Shown: positions 7,303 to 15,486 of the stretch, piece after piece | Layout: each line of letters opens with the position of its first letter | Position numbering within the stretch: the first letter of the stretch is position 1 | DNA from: SURF-32 sp964648365 | Lineage (GTDB): Bacteria > Planctomycetota > Phycisphaerae > UBA1845 | Length of the DNA stretch: 18,001 bases | Assembly (NCBI GenBank): GCA_964648365.1 | Contig: CAZYLK010000128.1 | Location: 1 to 18,001 of the forward strand | Direction of reading: 5' to 3' | Translations under genes and position numbers: made by a program | The notes under the pieces: generated by a model | What the model was told of the DNA's origin: nothing | Seen by the model: only the letters and a program-made list of their open reading frames with translations | Databases searched by the model: none

Positions 7303-8589
7303 TTAGCGCCTGCCCCCGACCGACCGGCCGCCGGACATGCTCGACCGTCCTCGTGACGAGTAAGAGGACGTCCTCGACCGGCTGCTCCCCGCTCCGCTGA
7401 ACGCTCCGCTGCGCGTTCCGGACGTACTCCGCGACGGCGTCGCACTCGGCCGCTGCGTCGTCGTCGGGCGTGACGTTGTGCTCCGCCCGGGCGGCGTGGT
7501 GCGTCCGGTCGGTTGCGGACGCGCCGTGGTCCGGCTGCCCGGCGGGCTGACGTCCCGAGTTCCGGGCGATCCCGGTCGGATGCCGTCGCGTGACGCCGCG
7601 CTACTGGGGCGCGTCACGGTTCCTGTGCGGCCGAAACCCGGCGAACCGAGACCGTCGAAGCCACGATAAGAATTACGTGTCAGCGAGGAAGTCTGACCGA
7701 AACGGGCCGCCGTATTTGCACTTCGATACGGCGCTCCCTGCCGGTGCGCCGCATTGTGAGTCCACGCACCCGAGCGGCCGCCGACGCCGCCCCGGTTGAA
7801 GTCAGCGCGGTATCGGTTGCGGTCGATGTGGTGGTTGACCCTCAGGTTGCGGTCGATGTCGATGTCGATGTCGCCGTGGCGCCAGTTGCAATCGCCCCAC
7901 GCGTAGCCCCAGGCGGCGCCCACCGCGACGCCGGCACTGAACCAGAGGCCGGGGCGCGGCGTGTACGTCGGCGGATACCAGTAGTAGGGAGGATAGGACG
8001 GATACCACCAGGGGCCGTAGACGTCGGACGGGTCATAGACCGGCACGTAAACGACTTCCGGTTCGGTCGATTCGATCACGATGACCGTGGTCTCGCCCGA
8101 CGTGTCAGACGTGACCGTCTGCTGCGACGTGGAGGCCAGATTGCCGGCGTCCTGGGCCTTCACGCGCAGTTTCTGGATGGTGGCCATGACTTCGTCCTGC
8201 TGCGCCAGCACCGCGTCACCCAGCATGACCGTCCAGTCCAGTTCTTCGCTCATCATCTGCAAGACCTGCGGAAAGTTGACCAGCGACTTGACGCTCGGAT
8301 CCCACGACTGCTTCTCCAGCGCGACGGCGAGCGCGTCGCCCTGCAAGTTCTTGTTTTCCTGAGCCCATCGCTGAGCCTGGACGATCTCCAGCGGATACGT
8401 CGCGGCCATGAGCACCTGAGAGAGCACATCGTCGGGATAGAGCGCAACCGACGCGAGAATCTGGTCGAGTTGCTCCTGCGAAAAAGTCTCGGACGGGGAA
8501 CCCGCGGCAGCCGCTGCATCTTCCTGTGCCGCAACCCGTCCCGGGGCCACCAGTACGAGCAGTGCCAACTGCAGTACGTGGATCTTCAT
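7303..8589 (-). CDS. DUF3300 family exported protein with basic low-complexity tail
   Basis: 428 residues of the DUF3300 family, of unknown function. A Sec signal peptide (cleavage near VAA-Q, residue 21/22) sends it to the periplasm. The family domain covers about 35-200: SQEQLDQILASVALYPDDVLSQVLMAATYPLEIVQAQRW, SWDPSVKSLVNFPQVLQMM, VVYVPVYDPSDVYGPWWYP. Next come a Tyr/Trp/Pro-rich stretch (184-215), a short hydrophobic Gly/Ala segment (217-231), and a tail from about 265 to 428 rich in Gly, Arg, Ser, Thr and Pro with net positive charge. The tail could bind anionic polymers such as sulfated or nucleic-acid polymers, which is a guess. GAAAGGA precedes the start by about six bases. It heads the operon with DUF2950 and is divergent from the sulfatase-porin unit. 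Confidence 0.92.
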   Translation of the reverse strand: MKIHVLQLALLVLVAPGRVAAQEDAAAAAGSPSETFSQEQLDQILASVALYPDDVLSQVLMAATYPLEIVQAQRWAQENKNLQGDALAVALEKQSWDPSVKSLVNFPQVLQMMSEELDWTVMLGDAVLAQQDEVMATIQKLRVKAQDAGNLASTSQQTVTSDTSGETTVIVIESTEPEVVYVPVYDPSDVYGPWWYPSYPPYYWYPPTYTPRPGLWFSAGVAVGAAWGYAWGDCNWRHGDIDIDIDRNLRVNHHIDRNRYRADFNRGGVGGRSGAWTHNAAHRQGAPYRSANTAARFGQTSSLTRNSYRGFDGLGSPGFGRTGTVTRPSSAASRDGIRPGSPGTRDVSPPGSRTTARPQPTGRTTPPGRSTTSRPTTTQRPSATPSRSTSGTRSGAFSGAGSSRSRTSSYSSRGRSSMSGGRSVGGRR

Positions 8590-8678
8590 GCGCTTCCTTT
8601 CAACTGGCAGCTATGGTCGTTTCGGTGCGCCCCGCGGGTCCGCCCACGGGCACGGGGCCAAGACTGCACGACTGCTTC

Positions 8679-8707
8679 ATTCCACCCGGAAGACTGGCGG
8701 CCGTCAA
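8679..8707 (-). promoter_or_regulatory. Possible promoter of the DUF3300-DUF2950 operon
   Basis: On the minus strand TTGACG (8707-8702, 5/6 to consensus) is separated by exactly 17 bases from TGGAAT (8684-8679, 4/6). The -10 box lacks the important second-position A, so this is a weaker call than the plus-strand promoter. The leader to the DUF3300 ATG would be about 80 bases. Confidence 0.28.
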
Positions 8708-8749
8708 TCCGGCCCAAGGCACCCACACGCTCCTCCGGTCGCGAATCGC

Positions 8750-8769
8750 GCGGCCGATCCTGCGGCCGA
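8750..8769. promoter_or_regulatory. Tandem 8-bp direct repeat abutting the sulfatase promoter
   Basis: GCGGCCGA occurs at 8750-8757 and 8762-8769, twelve bases apart start to start, ending six bases before the -35 box at 8776. Two same-direction half-sites just upstream of a -35 element is the usual position for an activator such as a response regulator. The regulator itself is not in the window. Confidence 0.35.
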
Positions 8770-8775
8770 GGTATC

Positions 8776-8804
8776 TTGACACCTGCACGGCGCACCGAAA
8801 TACT
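8776..8804 (+). promoter_or_regulatory. Putative sigma-70-type promoter of the sulfatase-porin unit
   Basis: TTGACA (8776-8781) is a perfect -35 box. It is followed after exactly 17 bases by AATACT (8799-8804), 4/6 to TATAAT with the key A and T positions kept. The expected transcription start is near 8811, giving a leader of about 145 bases before the sulfatase. Confidence 0.55.
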
Positions 8805-8955
8805 CCAACAGAGCGTGTAGCGCCGGCGCCGGGTCGTGCGCCCAGTCCGAGTATCTAGTCCCTACAGGCTCCGCACGAGCCAGAGGGGGCGGAACGCAAG
8901 ACCGCCTCAGCGCAAACGGTATGTGCGCACCGGCTGAGAAAGAGAGGGCTTCATC

Positions 8956-11298
8956 ATGATGATGGTTCGCAGCTTCCGGGGAATGGCCGTGTTGATCTGC
9001 GGTCTGTGCGGCGCTTCCGTCGGCGCCGGCGAGATCGACCGGACCGTGCTTCCGATTCCCGAACCGACGCCGCCGACGATCACGACGCTCGACGCGCGCG
9101 ATGCGACCCCCCCGCCGCGCTTCGAAGTCAAGGCGCCCGATGGCGCGCCGAACGTCGTCATCGTGCTGATCGACGACATCGGCTTCGGCCACAGCAGCGC
9201 CTTCGGCGGTCCGATCCACATGCCGACCGTCGAGCGGCTGGCCGGCCGGGGGTTGAAGTACAACCGGTTCCACACGACGGCCCTGTGCAGCCCGACGCGC
9301 GTCGCTCTGCTGACGGGCCACAACCATCACGCCAACAACGCCGGCGCGATCATGGAACTGGCGACAGCCTTCCCCGGCAACACCGGCGTTCGGCCGCGCG
9401 AGATCACCACGCTCGCCGAGATCCTGCGCCAGAACGGCTACAGCACCGCGGCGTTCGGCAAGTATCACGAGACACCGCCGTGGGAGGTGTCCGTCTCGGG
9501 GCCGTACGACCGCTGGCCCACGGGTTCCGGGTTCGACAAGTTTTACGGGTTCATCGGCGGTGAAACGAACCAGTGGGCGCCGGCCATCTACGACGGCGTC
9601 ACTCGAATCGAAACGCCCACGACGCCGGGCTATCACTTCACGACGGACATGACGGACAAGGCGATCAACTGGGTAAGCGCCCAGCATTCGTTGACGCCGG
9701 ACAAGCCGTTCTACCTGTACTTTGCGACGGGCGCGACCCACGCCCCGCATCACGTGCCGAAGGAATGGATCGACAAGTACAAGGGCAAATTCAGCGGCGG
9801 GTGGGACATGATGCGCGAGGAAACCTTCGCCCGGCAGAAGCAACTCGGCGTCATTCCGGCAAACGCCCTGCTGACACCGCGGCCCAAGGAGATTCCCGCC
9901 TGGTACGACATGACGGAGGATCAGCGGAGACTGTTCGAGCGGCAGATGGAGACGTTCGCCGGGTTCGCGGAGCATACCGACCACGAAGTCGGCCGGCTGG
10001 TGGATCGGCTGGACAAGCTCGGCGTGCTCGACAACACGCTCTTCTTCTACATCGTCGGCGACAACGGTTCGAGCGCCGAGGGCGGTCCGGAAGGCACCTA
10101 CAACGAGATGATGGCTCTGAACGGCATCATCGGCAAAGCCGACCAGATGATGGATCACATCGACGCCTGGGGAGGTCCGGCAACCTTCCCTCACTTTGCG
10201 ATCGGCTGGGCGTGGGCGGGCAACACGCCGTTCCAGTGGACCAAGCAGGTCGCCTCACACTTCGGCGGCACGCGCAACGGCATGGTGCTGCACTGGCCCA
10301 AGCGTATCAAGGCGAGCGGCGACCTGCGCAGCCAGTTCCATCACGTCATCGACGTGGCGCCGACCGTGCTGGAAGCGGCCGGCATTCCACAGCCCAAAAC
10401 GGTTAATGGCGTGAAGCAACGGCCGATGGACGGCGTCTCGATGCTCTACACTACAGGCGATGCTGCGGCGCCGGATCGCCGCACGACCCAGTACTTCGAG
10501 ATGTTCGGCAATCGGGGCATCTATCACGAGGGCTGGATGGCCTGCACGCGGCATTCGGTCCCATGGTTGATGGTGCCGCTGCCCCCCGTCAAAGACGACG
10601 TCTGGGAGCTCTACCACGTCGAGGAGGATTTCAGCCAGGCCACGGATCTCGCCTCCCAGAACCCGGGTAAGCTGAAGGAGCTGCAAGCGCTCTTTCTGAA
10701 GGAAGCGGCGCGCAACCACGCCCTCCCGATCGACGATCGCCGATCCGAGCGATTCAACCCCGCCATCGCGGGCCGCCCCGACCTGCTGGGCGGACGGAAG
10801 ACGCTGACAGTCTATCCCGGCATGGTCGGCATGATGGAGAACGCCTTCATCAACGTGAAGGGCGTTCATCACACCATTACGGCCGAGGTTGAATTGAAGG
10901 ACGAGCGAACGAGCGGGGTCATCATCGCCCAGGCCGGGTACTTCGGGGGCTGGACGCTCTACATGAAGGACGGCAAGCCCCATCACGAGTACAACTGGTT
11001 CGCGCTGGAGCGTACCAACATCGCCGGCGACATGGCACTGACGCCGGGAAAGCACACCATTCACTACGAGTTCATCCCCGACGAAGCCAAGCCGGGAACG
11101 GGCGGCAAGTCGATCCTGAGCGTCGATGGCAAAAAGGTCGCAGAGGGACAGATTCCCAAGACGCAGCCGTTCGCCTTCTCCGGCGATGAAGGCGCCGACG
11201 TGGGTCTGGACGCCGAGACCAACGTGTCGCCGGATTACCAGCAGAACGCCAACGCCTTTACCGGCAGAATCGTTCAGGTTACGGTCGAGCAGAAGTGA
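8956..11298 (+). CDS. Exported arylsulfatase, CxPxR type
   Basis: 780 residues; hydrolyses a sulfate ester with a formylglycine made from Cys111 in CSPTRVALLTG (motif C-x-P-x-R). Metal ligands fit D73 and D74 (VLIDDIGFG) and D369-N370 (IVGDNGSS). A signal peptide (MAVLICGLCGASVGAG) sends it out of the cytoplasm. The N-terminal alkaline-phosphatase-like domain spans about 65-590. The C-terminal 150 residues or so (FINVKGVHHTITAEVELKD to the end) look like a beta-sandwich add-on, typical of long arylsulfatases of this subgroup. Three consecutive ATG codons (8956, 8959, 8962) compete as the start; AGAGAGGG (8941-8948) suits 8956 to 8962. The porin follows 96 bases later. The substrate is unknown. 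The maturase for Cys111 is probably the FGE coded at 15483-16580. Confidence 0.93.
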   Translation: MMMVRSFRGMAVLICGLCGASVGAGEIDRTVLPIPEPTPPTITTLDARDATPPPRFEVKAPDGAPNVVIVLIDDIGFGHSSAFGGPIHMPTVERLAGRGLKYNRFHTTALCSPTRVALLTGHNHHANNAGAIMELATAFPGNTGVRPREITTLAEILRQNGYSTAAFGKYHETPPWEVSVSGPYDRWPTGSGFDKFYGFIGGETNQWAPAIYDGVTRIETPTTPGYHFTTDMTDKAINWVSAQHSLTPDKPFYLYFATGATHAPHHVPKEWIDKYKGKFSGGWDMMREETFARQKQLGVIPANALLTPRPKEIPAWYDMTEDQRRLFERQMETFAGFAEHTDHEVGRLVDRLDKLGVLDNTLFFYIVGDNGSSAEGGPEGTYNEMMALNGIIGKADQMMDHIDAWGGPATFPHFAIGWAWAGNTPFQWTKQVASHFGGTRNGMVLHWPKRIKASGDLRSQFHHVIDVAPTVLEAAGIPQPKTVNGVKQRPMDGVSMLYTTGDAAAPDRRTTQYFEMFGNRGIYHEGWMACTRHSVPWLMVPLPPVKDDVWELYHVEEDFSQATDLASQNPGKLKELQALFLKEAARNHALPIDDRRSERFNPAIAGRPDLLGGRKTLTVYPGMVGMMENAFINVKGVHHTITAEVELKDERTSGVIIAQAGYFGGWTLYMKDGKPHHEYNWFALERTNIAGDMALTPGKHTIHYEFIPDEAKPGTGGKSILSVDGKKVAEGQIPKTQPFAFSGDEGADVGLDAETNVSPDYQQNANAFTGRIVQVTVEQK

Positions 11299-11394
11299 AG
11301 ACCGCTTTCAATCCGGCCACCGGCCGATTTCTGATGTGGGCGCGGACGCGACGGGTCGTCATGCCCGTCAGCCATCTACCTGGGAGTTGAATTG

Positions 11395-12786
11395 ATGCGC
11401 CGACGTAGCACCGCCGTGACTGGAGCCGTCCTGGTTCTCTTAGCGCCGGCATCCCGGGCACAGGATCCAAACAGCGAGCCACCGCCGCCGCCGGCGTCGG
11501 ACGAGTCCGCCCAAGTAGAGGCCGATGCCGCACCCGCCGCGGAGGCCGCGGTCGAAGGAACGCTGATTCCGGAACTGCCGGACTACTCCGGAGACTGGAA
11601 GTCGCGCAAGTTCCTGCTGGGCGACTGGAACGGCGCCAGGACGGACCTGGCCGAAAAGGGGCTGTTGTTTGAGCTCACGCTCGACCAGAACCTGTCAGGC
11701 AATGTCCACGGCGGCAACGACACCAACAACGCCGCCCGCTATTCCGGCTCCTGGGATTTGCGCCTGAAACTGGACACGGCCCGTATGGGGCTGTGGCCGG
11801 GCGGCCTGCTGGAACTGCACGCGGAGAGTCAGTTCGGCGACTTCGTCAATGACGAGGTCGGCGGCTTGTCCAACGTGGACGCGCTCTTCCCGCTGCCGGG
11901 CTATCGCGACATCACGCTCTCCCATGTCAGCTACACGCAGGCGTTTTCTGAGCACTTCGGCGTGTTTCTGGGCAAGCTCGACACCACCGTCGGCGACCGT
12001 AACGAGTTCGCGTGGATTCACGGCGACAATTTCCTGAACACGGCGCTGACCCTGAACCCGGTGGTCTTGCGCACCGTGCCTTACTCCGCGCTCGGAGCGG
12101 GTGTGTTCGTGACCGGCGACTGGGGCATGTGGACGCTCAGCGTGATCGACGCGGAAGGGACGCCCAAGACGACCGGGTTCGATACGGTATTCGACGGCGG
12201 GACCACTGTGGCGTCGGAGGTCCGCTTCAACGTCGAACCATTCGGCAAGCCGGGGCACCAGTTGCTGGGCGGAACGTGGAGCGACAAGGTGTACTTCTCG
12301 CTCGATCAGGATCCGCGGCTGGGGCTGCGGCTGATAGATTCGGACCTGTTGCGTCTGGCGCTGCGTTCCCGCCGGCCGGACCGGGAATCCGGCTCATGGT
12401 CGTTTTACTATAACTTCGACCAGTATCTGTACGTCGAGGAAGACGACCCCGAGCAGGGCATCGGCATCTTTGGGCGATTCGGCGTCTCCGACGGCGAGGC
12501 GAACGCGGTCGAGACGTTCTACAGCATCGGCGTCGGCGGACAGGGGATCATCCCCGAGCGCGATCGCGACAAGTTCGGCCTGGGTTATTACTTCGTCGGG
12601 TACGGCGGCAACCTGCTCGACCGCATCGGCATCCGCGACACGCAGGGCGTGGAACTGTTCTATGACATCGAGGTGACGCCCTGGATGCACGTCACGCCGG
12701 ATCTGCAAGTCATCGTCAACCCCGGCGGCGACGCCAGTCGGGACGTGGCCATCGTGTACGGCCTGCATTGCCGCATGAGCTTCTGA
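11395..12786 (+). CDS. OprB-family outer-membrane porin
   Basis: 463 residues. A signal peptide (AVLVLLAPASRAQ) is followed by a Pro/Ala/Glu-rich linker (about 22-55) and the OprB carbohydrate-selective porin domain (about 60-463). Typical blocks are LLGDWNGARTDLAEKGLLFELTLDQNLSGNVHGG, LHAESQFGDFVNDEVG, and GLGYYFVGYGGNLLDRIGI near the end. The protein ends in phenylalanine, as outer-membrane barrels usually do. The start is the ATG at 11395 rather than the TTG just before it, because GGGAG (11382-11386) is eight bases upstream. It follows the CxPxR sulfatase on the same strand, so it probably admits the sulfatase substrate or its product. It faces the HAD gene tail to tail, 45 bases away. 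Confidence 0.9.
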   Translation: MRRRSTAVTGAVLVLLAPASRAQDPNSEPPPPPASDESAQVEADAAPAAEAAVEGTLIPELPDYSGDWKSRKFLLGDWNGARTDLAEKGLLFELTLDQNLSGNVHGGNDTNNAARYSGSWDLRLKLDTARMGLWPGGLLELHAESQFGDFVNDEVGGLSNVDALFPLPGYRDITLSHVSYTQAFSEHFGVFLGKLDTTVGDRNEFAWIHGDNFLNTALTLNPVVLRTVPYSALGAGVFVTGDWGMWTLSVIDAEGTPKTTGFDTVFDGGTTVASEVRFNVEPFGKPGHQLLGGTWSDKVYFSLDQDPRLGLRLIDSDLLRLALRSRRPDRESGSWSFYYNFDQYLYVEEDDPEQGIGIFGRFGVSDGEANAVETFYSIGVGGQGIIPERDRDKFGLGYYFVGYGGNLLDRIGIRDTQGVELFYDIEVTPWMHVTPDLQVIVNPGGDASRDVAIVYGLHCRMSF

Positions 12787-12831
12787 TGCCCTGTGGGCGC
12801 AGTCGCTGTCCGGCGTCCGTCGTGCGGCAGT

Positions 12832-13824
12832 CTAATCCCCGGGATAGATGGTCTTCCAGTCCTTCTTCATATCGACGACGGTCCAGCCGCCCGCTTTGGC
12901 CGCGTCGAGGCCTTTGTCCACCTTGCCGATGTGCGAGTCGCGATCGTAGGCCCACTCGCGCTCGGCGTCGGTGTGATGAACGTACAGGCAGAATCGCGCG
13001 CCGGTACCGGCGGCGGTGTATTGAAGCATCTGGAGGTCGCCGTCGGAGTTGCCGAACGCGGCGATCGGCCGGCGGCCGATGTGCTGGTAGATGCCGACCG
13101 GCTTACCCTCCTTGTCATCTACGAAGAGGCCTTCCGCCACCTTGACGATCGTCGGCACGCCGTTGCGCATCTCGAACTTCGCCCGGATGCTGGAGCCGAC
13201 GATCTGCTCCGGTGGAATGCCGTAGGTCTTCTCCGCGAAGACGCGCATGAAGTCGATGCCGCCGCCGGAGACGATGAACGTCTTGAAGCCGTTGGCGCGA
13301 AGGTAGTCGAGCAGTTCCAGCATGGGCTGGTAGACCATCCCGGTGTAGCGCTTACCCGTGGTGGGGTGCTTCGCGGACGCCAGCCAGTCGCGGACCGACG
13401 CTGAGAATTCGTCCGCGGTGATGTTTGCGTGCGATGCCGCGATGATCTTCAGCAGCCCCTCCTCACCCGTGGCCATCAGGGCCTTCATGTCTCCCGCCAG
13501 CGCACTTTTGAACGGCTCGGTGGTCTTCCATTCCGGGTGATCGGGGGCCAACTGCTTCACGCGATCAAGCGCAAAGAAAAGCTGGAAATAGGCAGGCTGC
13601 TCGGCCCAGAGCGTCCCGTCATTGTCGAACGTGGCGATCCGCTCGGCGGGAGACACGAAGTCGGGCGAGCCTGATTTCGTGACCTTCGCGACGAAGGCAA
13701 CGATGGCGGACTTGGCGTCGCCGTCGTTCCAGGAGGGCAGCGGGTCGGTTCCGGTCTGTGCGTTCGCGACGCCGGTGACAGCGAAGCAGAAGACTCCGAC
13801 CAGACGGGACAGGCGCGGTGGCAT
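12832..13824 (-). CDS. Exported HAD-superfamily phosphatase
   Basis: 330 residues. The signal peptide (LVGVFCFAVTGVANA-Q, cleavage near residue 22) makes it periplasmic. All HAD motifs are visible: FDNDGTLW with nucleophile D67 and acid D69, IVSGGG with S186 (motif II), a lysine around K241 (GKPVGIY), and GNSDGDLQML with D261 and D263 (motif IV). The family removes phosphate from small molecules; the PSP/HAD-like cap region lies between motifs I and II. GGAG lies six bases before the ATG. It is the last gene of the FGE-sulfatase unit, 66 bases after the sulfatase with a stable hairpin in the gap. An exported HAD enzyme beside a sulfatase suggests release of both phosphate and sulfate from scavenged compounds, which is inference. 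Confidence 0.9.
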   Translation of the reverse strand: MPPRLSRLVGVFCFAVTGVANAQTGTDPLPSWNDGDAKSAIVAFVAKVTKSGSPDFVSPAERIATFDNDGTLWAEQPAYFQLFFALDRVKQLAPDHPEWKTTEPFKSALAGDMKALMATGEEGLLKIIAASHANITADEFSASVRDWLASAKHPTTGKRYTGMVYQPMLELLDYLRANGFKTFIVSGGGIDFMRVFAEKTYGIPPEQIVGSSIRAKFEMRNGVPTIVKVAEGLFVDDKEGKPVGIYQHIGRRPIAAFGNSDGDLQMLQYTAAGTGARFCLYVHHTDAEREWAYDRDSHIGKVDKGLDAAKAGGWTVVDMKKDWKTIYPGD

Positions 13825-13845
13825 AGAGGTCTCCAGGGCAGGAAG

Positions 13846-13877
13846 GCGGGCGCCGCCTTATTCAAAGCGGCGCCCGC
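13846..13877 (-). promoter_or_regulatory. Strong intercistronic hairpin between sulfatase and HAD genes
   Basis: A perfect 11-bp stem, GCGGGCGCCGC with GCGGCGCCCGC (13846-13856 with 13867-13877), and a ten-base loop. No T-run follows on the minus strand, so it is not a typical intrinsic terminator. It sits between the sulfatase stop and the HAD ribosome binding site, where it may protect the upstream mRNA or lower downstream expression. Confidence 0.7.
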
Positions 13878-13890
13878 GACGGTCATCGGA

Positions 13891-15486
13891 TTACTTGCCG
13901 GTAGCGGCGTTCTCAATCTGTTTCTGGATTTTCTCGAGGTTAAACGACCCGGGCATCTGGCTCGGCGGGAACTCCTGCAGAGTCTGGAAGAACCTGCCGG
14001 CGATCTGCTGCATCGGTACACAAACAAAAGCCCGCTCAAGAAACCAGTCGTGGTAGACGTTGGCGTCGATCTGCGCCTTCTCAAACGGATCGCGCCGGAG
14101 GTTGAACAGCAACGGCGTACGAAGCTCGACGAAGGGCTCGCGCCAGATCTGCAGCGCGTCGGCTCGTTGTTCGAGGAAGACGCCCTTCCACTGGTCCAGC
14201 CGGATGGCCACGATCGCGCCGTCGTCACTTACGTAGATGAACTCCTTGCGCGGCGAGGCCTTGATGTTCGCCTCGAGAGACTTGTAGCCGTCCGCGTTGG
14301 CGAAGTAATCGTTCATGTCGTAGCCGTCGAGGTGCTGCTTGTACGTACGGCCGATCGCTTTGTACCCGTCGAGCATGTCCTTCTTCAGATCCTTCTTGCC
14401 CGCAGCGGCGGCGAAGGTGACCATCCAGTCCTCGTGGGCGACGATGCCGTTGAGCGTCACGCCGGCCGGCCAGGTGCCGGTCCAGCGAGCGAAGCACGGC
14501 ACGCGGTACGCGCCTTCCCAGTTGCTGTTCTTCTCCTTGCGAAACGGCGTGTACCCGCCGTCCGGCCAGGTGTTGTAGTGCGGACCGTTGTCGGTCGAGT
14601 ACATCACGATCGTGTCCCTGGCGATCCCAAGCTCATCCAGCAGGTCGAGCAATTGACCGACGTGGAGGTCGTGCTCGACCATGCCATCGTGATATTCATC
14701 GCCCCACGGGCCGCTGATGCCCTTGTGCTCTGCCTTCACGTGCGTGCGAAAGTGCATCCGGGTGCCATTCCACCAGCAGAAGAACGGTTCACCGGCTTTG
14801 TGCTGCCGTTTGATAAAGTCGATGGCGGCGGCGACGGTTTCGTCGTCGATGGTCTCCATCCGCTTCCGGGTGAGCGGACCGGTGTTCTCGATGGTCTGCG
14901 TGCCGTCGCCGTTCGCCTTCGACTTGAGCACGCCGCGCGGGCCGTAGTGCTCGAGGAATGTACGACCGTCAGGCATGACGAAGTCGCCGGGGTAGTCGCG
15001 GTTCTCCGGCTCTTCCTCCGCATTGAGGTGGTAGAGGTTACCGAAGAACTCGTCGAAGCCGTGGTTCGTCGGAAGATGCGTGTCCTGGTCACCGAAGTGA
15101 TTCTTGCCGAACTGACCGGTTGCGTAGCCCTGCTCCTTCATCACCGCGGCGATCGTGATGTCCGCCTCCTGCCAGCCCTCGGCAGCCCCGGGCAGGCCGA
15201 CCTTCGTCATGCCCGTGCGCACCGGAACGGTGCCCCCGATGAACGCCGCCCGCCCCGCCGTGCAGGACTGCTGGCCGTAGTAGTCGGTGAACGAAATGCC
15301 TTCCCGGGCGATGCGGTCGATGTTGGGCGTGACGTAGCCCATCATGCCGCGATTGTTGTGGCTGACGTTCCAGGTGCCGATGTCATCCCCCCAGATCACC
15401 AGGATGTTCGGCTTTTTCTGTGCGTGCGCCGGCGCCACAACGGCGGCGACGACGATCAGGGCGATCGTCCGTGCAAATCGAATCAT
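13891..15486 (-). CDS. Exported sulfatase, CxAxR type
   Basis: 531 residues. Signal peptide IALIVVAAVVAPAHA-Q, cleavage near residue 22. The formylglycine precursor is Cys75 in QQSCTAGRAAFIGG, which has alanine rather than proline at the third motif position, an accepted C-x-A-x-R variant. Metal ligands fit D34 and D35 (IWGDDIGTWN), and STDNGPHYNTWPDGG carries the second Asp-Asn pair. KKPNILVIWGDD begins the alkaline-phosphatase-like domain. The C-terminal part is short, unlike the 780-residue sulfatase. AAGGAG lies about six bases before the ATG. The ATG overlaps the FGE stop (ATGA), so the two proteins are probably made by coupled translation. Substrate unknown; the family includes many aryl and carbohydrate sulfatases. 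A longer upstream frame to 15546 lies inside the FGE gene and is rejected. Confidence 0.93.
   Translation of the reverse strand: MIRFARTIALIVVAAVVAPAHAQKKPNILVIWGDDIGTWNVSHNNRGMMGYVTPNIDRIAREGISFTDYYGQQSCTAGRAAFIGGTVPVRTGMTKVGLPGAAEGWQEADITIAAVMKEQGYATGQFGKNHFGDQDTHLPTNHGFDEFFGNLYHLNAEEEPENRDYPGDFVMPDGRTFLEHYGPRGVLKSKANGDGTQTIENTGPLTRKRMETIDDETVAAAIDFIKRQHKAGEPFFCWWNGTRMHFRTHVKAEHKGISGPWGDEYHDGMVEHDLHVGQLLDLLDELGIARDTIVMYSTDNGPHYNTWPDGGYTPFRKEKNSNWEGAYRVPCFARWTGTWPAGVTLNGIVAHEDWMVTFAAAAGKKDLKKDMLDGYKAIGRTYKQHLDGYDMNDYFANADGYKSLEANIKASPRKEFIYVSDDGAIVAIRLDQWKGVFLEQRADALQIWREPFVELRTPLLFNLRRDPFEKAQIDANVYHDWFLERAFVCVPMQQIAGRFFQTLQEFPPSQMPGSFNLEKIQKQIENAATGK

Larger units (their letters stand above)
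8590..8955. other. Divergent control region between DUF3300 and sulfatase genes
   Basis: A 366-base gap with no gene. It contains a near-consensus plus-strand promoter, a weaker minus-strand promoter, a tandem 8-bp repeat between them, and a leader stem-loop (CTCAGC at 8906-8911 with GCTGAG at 8933-8938, plus CGGT/ACCG) just upstream of the sulfatase ribosome binding site. The plus-strand leader would be about 145 bases long. The layout suits joint regulation of both divergent units. Confidence 0.5.

Noticed and set aside
7744..8820. A 358-codon open frame on the plus strand
   Set aside because: It is antisense to DUF3300; its VDVDVDV run mirrors the GDIDIDID stretch of the real protein.
8704..10194. 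A 496-codon open frame on the minus strand
   Set aside because: It is antisense to the CxPxR sulfatase and crosses the control region; no recognisable protein family.
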